In this document: piece after piece, positions 12,987 to 17,180 of the stretch
Layout of the letters: every line of letters starts with the position of its first letter
Position numbering within the stretch: position 1 is the stretch's first letter
NCBI GenBank assembly: GCA_903915565.1
Contig: CAIWTG010000136.1
Span: forward strand, 1-17,180
Direction of reading: 5' to 3'
From: an uncultured Chloroflexota bacterium
GTDB lineage: Bacteria > Chloroflexota > Dehalococcoidia > Dehalococcoidales > RBG-16-60-22
Length of the DNA stretch: 17,180 nt
The notes under the pieces: model-generated
What the model was told of the DNA's origin: nothing
The model's database searches: none
Seen by the model: only the letters and a program-made list of their open reading frames with translations
Made by a program: the position numbers and the translations under genes

Positions 12987-13006
12987 TGGTACACTTCAGT
13001 GTACCA
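12987..13006. promoter_or_regulatory. Palindromic operator-like site in the LuxR-type gene leader
   Basis: Perfect 9-bp arms TGGTACACT/AGTGTACCA around a TC centre, between the predicted transcription start (about 13032) and the ribosome-binding site. Dyad symmetry suits binding by a dimeric helix-turn-helix protein such as the gene's own product. In RNA it would also fold as a hairpin with a short loop. Confidence 0.5.
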
Positions 13007-13038
13007 TACCTGGCACTTTGGCGCGCCTTTAGGTTACT

Positions 13039-13067
13039 ATTCTACCCCCCTTATCTGTACCTGTCAA
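13039..13067 (-). promoter_or_regulatory. Sigma70 promoter of the LuxR-type regulator
   Basis: -35 TTGACA (13062-13067, 6 of 6), a 17-bp spacer, -10 TAGAAT (13039-13044, 5 of 6). This is the best promoter match in the window. Confidence 0.7.
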
Positions 13068-13220
13068 TAGTTATCAGTTACCACCTATTGGATTAGCTAA
13101 CCAGCACCAACATGCCTGTCCCATCCCTGCTTAAGAGGTTTGTGGCTACGGGATAAAGCGTACATACTTAAATTATGTATTGGAACTAATCTAGAGTCAA
13201 GAGAAAGGAGGACAGTTCTC

Positions 13221-13373
13221 ATGTTTACAACAAGTATCGGTTTATGGTGGGGTATCATTTCTCTGGTTTTCGGCGTCATCGTCATGATTTTCCCCAAGAT
13301 TCTTAACTATCTCGTAGGTATTTATTTCATCGTTATCGGCATCTTGGCCATTATTTCACATTTCTCCGGGTAA
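13221..13373 (+). CDS. DUF3096-type small membrane protein
   Basis: 50 aa, two closely spaced hydrophobic helices (IGLWWGIISLVFGVIVMIF and LVGIYFIVIGILAIIS) joined by PKILNY, the pattern of the DUF3096 family of tiny membrane proteins. AAGGAGG lies upstream of the ATG at 13221; a longer open frame reaching back to 13140 lacks this signal. It starts a run of three tiny genes before a PRC-barrel gene. An inverted repeat TACATA/TATGTA (13161-13166, 13174-13179) lies upstream and could be an operator. The function of the family is not known; the context suggests an envelope or stress role. Confidence 0.78.
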   Translation: MFTTSIGLWWGIISLVFGVIVMIFPKILNYLVGIYFIVIGILAIISHFSG

Positions 13374-13416
13374 TGAGCCTCTGGTAGTGCTGGCCAACAG
13401 GGAAGAGGAAAGGTTG

Positions 13417-13569
13417 ATGAACAAATTGATTGGATATTTTAAGTCAATTCTGTTCCGTCTAAAATGGATTTTCATGTCTCCCAGGAAAAGGTATGCCCAT
13501 TTATGGGCTAATACCAAGAAGCTGGGTGAGTGGAATCCTGCTATTTGGTATGCAGCGGGGAATAAATAA
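13417..13569 (+). CDS. Small basic protein, hypothetical
   Basis: 50 aa: an amphipathic basic N-terminal helix (LIGYFKSILFRLKWIFM), SPRKRYAHLW, and an aromatic C-terminus (GEWNPAIWYAAGNK). GAGGAAAGG lies just upstream of the ATG at 13417; a GTG at 13387 is a poorer start. Probably membrane-associated. No family recognised. It sits between two tiny membrane-protein genes, 13 bases before the next, so it is part of the same transcript. Confidence 0.62.
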   Translation: MNKLIGYFKSILFRLKWIFMSPRKRYAHLWANTKKLGEWNPAIWYAAGNK

Positions 13570-13582
13570 AAAGGAGGTCAAT

Positions 13583-13738
13583 ATGTTGCGATTACTCTGG
13601 ATAATTGCCATTATCCTATTAATTGTGTGGCTGCTGGGTTGGTTAATAACCCCTTTCATGGGCGGTTTCATTCATATCTTAATCATTATTGCTGTCATCT
13701 TCTTCATTATCTGGTTGGTACAGCGAGTTAGACATTAG
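13583..13738 (+). CDS. Lmo0937-family small membrane protein
   Basis: 51 aa, almost wholly hydrophobic: two helices (LLWIIAIILLIVWLLGWLI and IHILIIIAVIFFIIWLV) split by TPFMGGF and ended by QRVRH. This is the layout of the Lmo0937-type membrane peptides, which are common in bacteria and of unknown role. A perfect AAGGAGGT lies upstream of the ATG at 13583, which settles the start against an in-frame extension to 13493. It is the third of the tiny genes preceding the PRC-barrel gene. Confidence 0.8.
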   Translation: MLRLLWIIAIILLIVWLLGWLITPFMGGFIHILIIIAVIFFIIWLVQRVRH

Positions 13739-13760
13739 GTCCATATATAAATATAACCGG

Positions 13761-13848
13761 GTCCAAGTCGACGCCATGGACTTAGCTGTAAAGCTAAATC
13801 AAGCGGTTCGGTGACTAAATATGCTGGCAGATATGTCAGCTGGCCGCT
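13761..13848 (+). promoter_or_regulatory. Structured leader upstream of the PRC-barrel gene
   Basis: Three potential hairpins in series: GTCCA/TGGAC (13761-13765, 13777-13781), TTAGCT-GTAA-AGCTAA (13782-13797), and AGCGG/CCGCT (13802-13806, 13844-13848) enclosing GCTGGC-AGATAT-GTCAGC (13823-13840). No known riboswitch motif is recognised. A weak TATAAC at 13752-13757 could be a -10 just upstream. Confidence 0.4.
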
Positions 13849-13875
13849 GAAAGAGGATTCTTTAGGAGTATTACA

Positions 13876-14490
13876 ATGACCAGTAAATCGGCAAGATTCG
13901 TTTCAAGCAACAGGTTAACAGAGTACGACGTGGTAAACAAGAAAGGCGAAGATATGGGCCAGGTAACGACCTTTATCGTGGATATGAAGGAAGGACTGAT
14001 CGCATTCGCGTTGGTTTCCTTCAAAGGCTTCCGCCACTTTACCGACAAATGGTTCGCTCTACCATGGGTCGCTTTAGAATGGCACCCAGTGACCAAGAAG
14101 TTCATCTTGGATATGCCGGAGGAAATTTTAAATAACGCTCCGGGCATGGACAAGGATAAGTGGCTGGAAGAGATTGACGCCTGGCAGGAAGGTGAAGACC
14201 TAAAATCACTCGACCGCTATTACACTTACTATGGGTTTGACTCGTACCTTGGCATAGTTCGAAAGACGGTAGAAAAAAGAGGGAACCGCAGACCGGCTGC
14301 CAAGTTTGAGGTAAACAAAGATATAGCGGGGGAATTCAGGTTTAAGCTGATCGCGACAAACGGAGAAATCATCGCAGTATCTGAGGGTTATACAGCCAAA
14401 GAAGGCTGTCTGAATGGTATCGAATCCGTCAGAGTGAACGCGCCTGTGGCTGTACTCCACGACACGACACTTTTGACGCCGGTAGCTTAA
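13876..14490 (+). CDS. PRC-barrel domain fused to a DUF1508 (YegP-like) domain
   Basis: 204 aa. Residues about 12-85 form a PRC-barrel (LTEYDVVNKKGEDMGQVTTF, IAFALVSF, WFALPWVALEW, FILDMP). About 90-130 is a charged and tyrosine-rich linker (DRYYTYYGFDSYLG). Residues about 141-197 match DUF1508/YegP (AKFEVNKDIAGEFRFKLIATNGEIIAVSEGY, CLNGIESVRVNAP). Each domain is common by itself; PRC-barrels bind partners in photosynthesis, RNA processing and envelope stress proteins, and DUF1508 proteins are often small stress-associated proteins. AGGAG precedes the ATG. A strong terminator follows the stop, closing the unit of tiny membrane-protein genes. No signal peptide. Confidence 0.85.
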   Translation: MTSKSARFVSSNRLTEYDVVNKKGEDMGQVTTFIVDMKEGLIAFALVSFKGFRHFTDKWFALPWVALEWHPVTKKFILDMPEEILNNAPGMDKDKWLEEIDAWQEGEDLKSLDRYYTYYGFDSYLGIVRKTVEKRGNRRPAAKFEVNKDIAGEFRFKLIATNGEIIAVSEGYTAKEGCLNGIESVRVNAPVAVLHDTTLLTPVA

Positions 14491-14520
14491 TAGCCCTGGA
14501 CTAAGAATTGAAATATCCTG

Positions 14521-14562
14521 GTGGTGAGTCGGTAATATGTGCCGACTCACCACTCTTGTTTT
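14521..14562 (+). terminator. Intrinsic terminator after the PRC-barrel gene
   Basis: A perfect 12-bp stem GTGGTGAGTCGG/CCGACTCACCAC (14521-14532, 14542-14553) with a 9-nt loop is followed by TCTTGTTTT. It lies 30 bases after the stop. The arm word GTGGTGAGTC reappears at about 14605. Confidence 0.82.
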
Positions 14563-14727
14563 ATATCGCCACACCTCTCCCCCGCTTGCCCAACAAAGCC
14601 GCTTGTGGTGAGTCTATCGAAACATGGCGTAGTCGGGTCATTCCCAACTCCCTTGCCCCACTCCTTCCTCCCGCCTAACAACTATTAACTACTCACCCTC
14701 CTCCATTTGTTGTAAACTATATGTATC

Positions 14728-15891
14728 ATGGCGACCAAACAAAAACCCCGACCAAAAAACCTGGCGGTGCTGGGTTCCACCGGCTCTATCGGGCGGCAGA
14801 CGTTAGATGTCGTTCGCGCTTTGCCCGACCATTTTCATATCGTCGGTCTGGCTGCCGGCAGCAATTATAACCTTCTTTTTACCCAGATTCAGGAGTTCAA
14901 GCCGGACTTTTTCTCCTACGCCCGGTATGATAGTGAAGGCCATAACCTTAAAGCTTTGGTCCGCCCCCAATACATCCCTCTGGAAGAACTGGCTGTCCAC
15001 CCCGATGTAGATATTGTCGTTATCGCCACTTCCAGCACGGCGGCTATTGACGCTGTTTTGGCCGCTATTCAGGCCGGCAAGACAATCGCGCTCGCCAACA
15101 AAGAGTCCCTCGTCGCCGCCGGCGAGATTATCACCGGCGCCTTAAAAAAAACCAAAGCCCGCCTCCACCCCATAGACAGCGAGCACAGCGCCATCTGGCA
15201 GTGCCTTAACGGAGAAAAACAGCCGCCCCACCACATTATCCTCACCGCCTCCGGCGGCCCCTTCCTTAACTACCCCCCGGAGCAAATGTCTGAAATTACC
15301 GTGGCGCAGGCTTTAGCCCACCCCTCCTGGATTATGGGTCAAAAGGTCACTGTTGATTCCGCCACCCTGATGAATAAAGGACTTGAAGTCATTGAAGCCC
15401 ACTGGCTCTTTAATATACCCATTACCAGTGTTGACGTGCTGATTCACCCCCAGAGCATTATTCACTCCATGGTGGAGTTTGCCGATGGCGCGGTCAAAGC
15501 TCAGTTAAGCCCGCCCGATATGCGCCTGCCCATCCAGTACGCTTTGTCGTACCCCGACCGCTTCCCCAATGAAACGCTGCCTTCTTTCGATTGGGCGGAT
15601 TTCGCCGACCTTACCTTTGCCCAGCCGGATTTTACTAAATTCCCTTGCCTCCGCCTGGCCATCGAGGCTGGTAAAAAGGGCGGCACCTACCCGGCTGTTC
15701 TCTGCACCGCCGACGAGGTGGCTGTCGAGCTGTTTCTTAAAGAGCAAATTCGTTTTACTGATATCCCCGCCGTCGTTGAAAAAGTTCTTAATGCGCACGA
15801 AACCATCCCCCACCCCTCCCTCGATGCTATCAAGTCGGCCGAAAAGTGGGCCCGCGATATAGCTTTAAAGATTGCCGGGGGTATCTCTTAA
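14728..15891 (+). CDS. dxr: 1-deoxy-D-xylulose 5-phosphate reductoisomerase
   Basis: 387 aa, standard length. It converts DXP to MEP with NADPH, the first committed step of the non-mevalonate isoprenoid pathway. The NADPH-binding GSTGSIG lies at 16-22. ANKESLV (123-129), the metal site DSEHSAIW (150-157), TASGGPF, and SWIMGQKVTVDSATLMNKGLEVIEAHWLF follow in family order. The ATG lies 10 bases after a TAAACT that could be a -10, and no ribosome-binding site is visible, so translation may be leaderless. The stop TAA overlaps the rseP start by one base (TAATG). It is the first gene of the dxr-rseP-ispG operon. Confidence 0.97.
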   Translation: MATKQKPRPKNLAVLGSTGSIGRQTLDVVRALPDHFHIVGLAAGSNYNLLFTQIQEFKPDFFSYARYDSEGHNLKALVRPQYIPLEELAVHPDVDIVVIATSSTAAIDAVLAAIQAGKTIALANKESLVAAGEIITGALKKTKARLHPIDSEHSAIWQCLNGEKQPPHHIILTASGGPFLNYPPEQMSEITVAQALAHPSWIMGQKVTVDSATLMNKGLEVIEAHWLFNIPITSVDVLIHPQSIIHSMVEFADGAVKAQLSPPDMRLPIQYALSYPDRFPNETLPSFDWADFADLTFAQPDFTKFPCLRLAIEAGKKGGTYPAVLCTADEVAVELFLKEQIRFTDIPAVVEKVLNAHETIPHPSLDAIKSAEKWARDIALKIAGGIS

Positions 15892-16952
15892 TGTGGCTCA
15901 CGATTATCGTCGGCGTCCTCGTCCTTTCCGTCCTCATCCTCGCCCATGAGCTGGGACATTTCATCGCCGCCAAAGCCACCCACTGCTGGGTAGAGGAATT
16001 CGGCATTGGTTTCCCACCCCGCATTTGGGGTAAAAAATTCGGCGACACGATTTATTCTATTAACTGGATTCCCTTCGGCGGCTTTAACAAAATCTCGGGA
16101 GAAGTTGACCCCGCTGCCCCTCGCGCTTTAGCCGCCCGTAAGTACTGGGTCAGGTTGCTGGTGCTTGGCGGTGGTATTTTGATGAACCTTATTTTGCCCT
16201 TCGTGCTGATGGCTGTCGCTTATATGATTCCCCACGATGTCGCTCAAGGTCAGGTCGTTGTTCAGGAGGTAGTCCCCAATTCCCCCGCCGCGGCTGCCGG
16301 CATTCAGGTCGGCGATACTGTTTTAACCGTTAACGGCGTTACCGTGGAAAACACTGGTGTCTTGAGTCGTGAAGTTCAGCTTCACCTTGGCGCAGAAATC
16401 TCTATCGAGGTACAGCACACCGACTCCTCGCTGGAAACCTTCCGCTTGGTGCCCCGCTGGAAGCCCCCGCAGGGCGAGGGTGCTGTTGGCATTGCTTCTA
16501 ATATGACTAACGTTGCTGTTGTCAGTGAGAGTCTGCCCTTCTGGCGGGCTATCCCCGAGGGTGCCTCTTCGGTCTGGGATTCCCTGATTTTATATAAAAA
16601 CGGCATTATCGAGATGTTTATCGGTGCTGTCCCCTTTACGCCTTCGGGACCTGTTGGTATCGTGCAGGTCGCCGGCGAGGTTGCCCAGGCGGGCGTTAGC
16701 CCTGTGCTGGAGCTGACGGCTTTCATTAGCATCGCTATCGCCGTGACCCAGCTTATTCCCTTCCCCGCCCTTGACGGCAGCCATCTTTTGTTTGTTATCA
16801 TCGAATGGCTGCGGCGTGGTAAGCGCGTTTCACCCCGGACGCAAACTATTATCCACTCTACGGGTTTTATCGTCTTATTGGCTTTAATGCTGATTGTTAC
16901 TTATCAGGATATCGCCCGGTGGATTTCCGGCGGGAGTATTTTGGGAGGCTGA
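15891..16952 (+). CDS. rseP: Site-2 protease RseP, zinc intramembrane metalloprotease
   Basis: 353 aa. It cleaves membrane-embedded substrates such as anti-sigma factors in regulated intramembrane proteolysis. The zinc site HELGH (H19, E20, H23) lies in the first membrane helix, and the third ligand motif LDG (294-296, in PFPALDGSHLL) in a later one. A PDZ domain spans about 115-190 (GQVVVQEVVPNSPAAAAGIQVGD, then VNGVTVENTG), and further hydrophobic helices lie near 85-112, 275-305 and 322-340. The start is the ATG overlapping the dxr stop by one base; an in-frame upstream ATG at 15846 lies inside dxr. It is sandwiched between two MEP-pathway genes, an order seen in many bacteria. Confidence 0.96.
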   Translation: MWLTIIVGVLVLSVLILAHELGHFIAAKATHCWVEEFGIGFPPRIWGKKFGDTIYSINWIPFGGFNKISGEVDPAAPRALAARKYWVRLLVLGGGILMNLILPFVLMAVAYMIPHDVAQGQVVVQEVVPNSPAAAAGIQVGDTVLTVNGVTVENTGVLSREVQLHLGAEISIEVQHTDSSLETFRLVPRWKPPQGEGAVGIASNMTNVAVVSESLPFWRAIPEGASSVWDSLILYKNGIIEMFIGAVPFTPSGPVGIVQVAGEVAQAGVSPVLELTAFISIAIAVTQLIPFPALDGSHLLFVIIEWLRRGKRVSPRTQTIIHSTGFIVLLALMLIVTYQDIARWISGGSILGG

Positions 16953-16954
16953 TG

Positions 16955-17180
16955 ATGTTAAAGCGACGTATCAGTAAACAAATCAGAATCGGCAGCGTCC
17001 CCATCGGTGGCGGCGCGCCCATCGTTGTCCAGTCTATGACCAAGACCGATACCCGCGACGTTAAAGCCACCCTCCGCCAGATTAAACAACTTGAAGAAGT
17101 CGGCTGTGAAATCGTTAGACTAGCCGTCCCGGACGCCCAGGCCGCCAGGGCATTAGTTGACATAAAGAAGGGGAGTAAAG
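16955..17180 (+). CDS. ispG: 4-hydroxy-3-methylbut-2-enyl diphosphate synthase, N-terminal part
   Basis: Partial: about 75 codons before the window ends. The start RRISKQIRIGSVPIGGGAPIVVQSMTKTDTRDVKATLRQIKQLEEVGCEIVRLAVPD matches, piece by piece, the TIM-barrel N-terminus of IspG (GcpE), the [4Fe-4S] enzyme that makes HMBPP late in the MEP pathway. Two ATGs lie in tandem at 16952 and 16955. GGGAGG is six bases before the second, which is preferred; the first overlaps the rseP stop. The catalytic cysteines lie beyond the window. Confidence 0.94.
   Translation, partial: MLKRRISKQIRIGSVPIGGGAPIVVQSMTKTDTRDVKATLRQIKQLEEVGCEIVRLAVPDAQAARALVDIKKGSK

Noticed and set aside
13761..13848. A c-di-GMP (GEMM) or other known riboswitch before the PRC-barrel gene
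   Set aside because: The conserved GEMM core and tetraloop-receptor words are not there, and I could not match any other known class by eye.

Overview
The window looks like a chromosomal segment of an uncultured Dehalococcoidia-like bacterium (Chloroflexota). This is inferred from gene content, not from a search. The supporting features are a MEP-pathway run dxr-rseP-ispG, a GuaB3-type IMP dehydrogenase-related enzyme, a two-knuckle methionyl-tRNA synthetase next to a long-chain polyprenyl synthase, many tiny zinc-ribbon proteins, and short palindromic repeats between genes. UGA is a normal stop elsewhere in the window, for example at the ends of the Crp-family and rseP genes.

Layout. Positions 1-3883 hold a minus-strand housekeeping operon: rsmI, a small zinc-ribbon protein, metG and a polyprenyl diphosphate synthase. 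A sigma70-like promoter lies at its head and an intrinsic terminator at its end. A divergent promoter drives guaB3 (4027-5181). Positions 5182-6502 hold a SAM methyltransferase flanked by palindromic repeats. Positions 6503-8139 hold a bicupin gene and a convergent unknown gene with an acidic tail. Positions 8288-10227 hold plus-strand regulatory and redox genes: a Crp/Fnr-type regulator on an apparently leaderless promoter, a 2[4Fe-4S] ferredoxin, a small zinc-binding protein, and a glutaredoxin-PDZ fusion. The fusion's active-site first cysteine codon is an in-frame TGA followed by a SECIS-like hairpin, so it is very probably a selenoprotein that ordinary gene calling truncates.

Positions 10228-11228 hold repeats, two very short minus-strand genes (45 and 56 codons) and a zf-trcl zinc-ribbon gene whose ribosome-binding site is buried in a long hairpin. 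Positions 11392-14553 look like a surface or stress module: a single-pass membrane protein, a LuxR-type regulator with a degenerate receiver domain and a palindrome in its leader, then three very small genes (DUF3096, a basic peptide and an Lmo0937-type membrane peptide) and a PRC-barrel/DUF1508 fusion, ending at a strong terminator. Positions 14728-17180 hold the dxr-rseP-ispG isoprenoid and envelope operon, with ispG cut by the window edge.

The isoprenoid genes at the right (dxr, ispG) and the polyprenyl synthase at the left feed the same pathway. The most notable item is the predicted selenocysteine-containing glutaredoxin-PDZ protein at 9706-10227.
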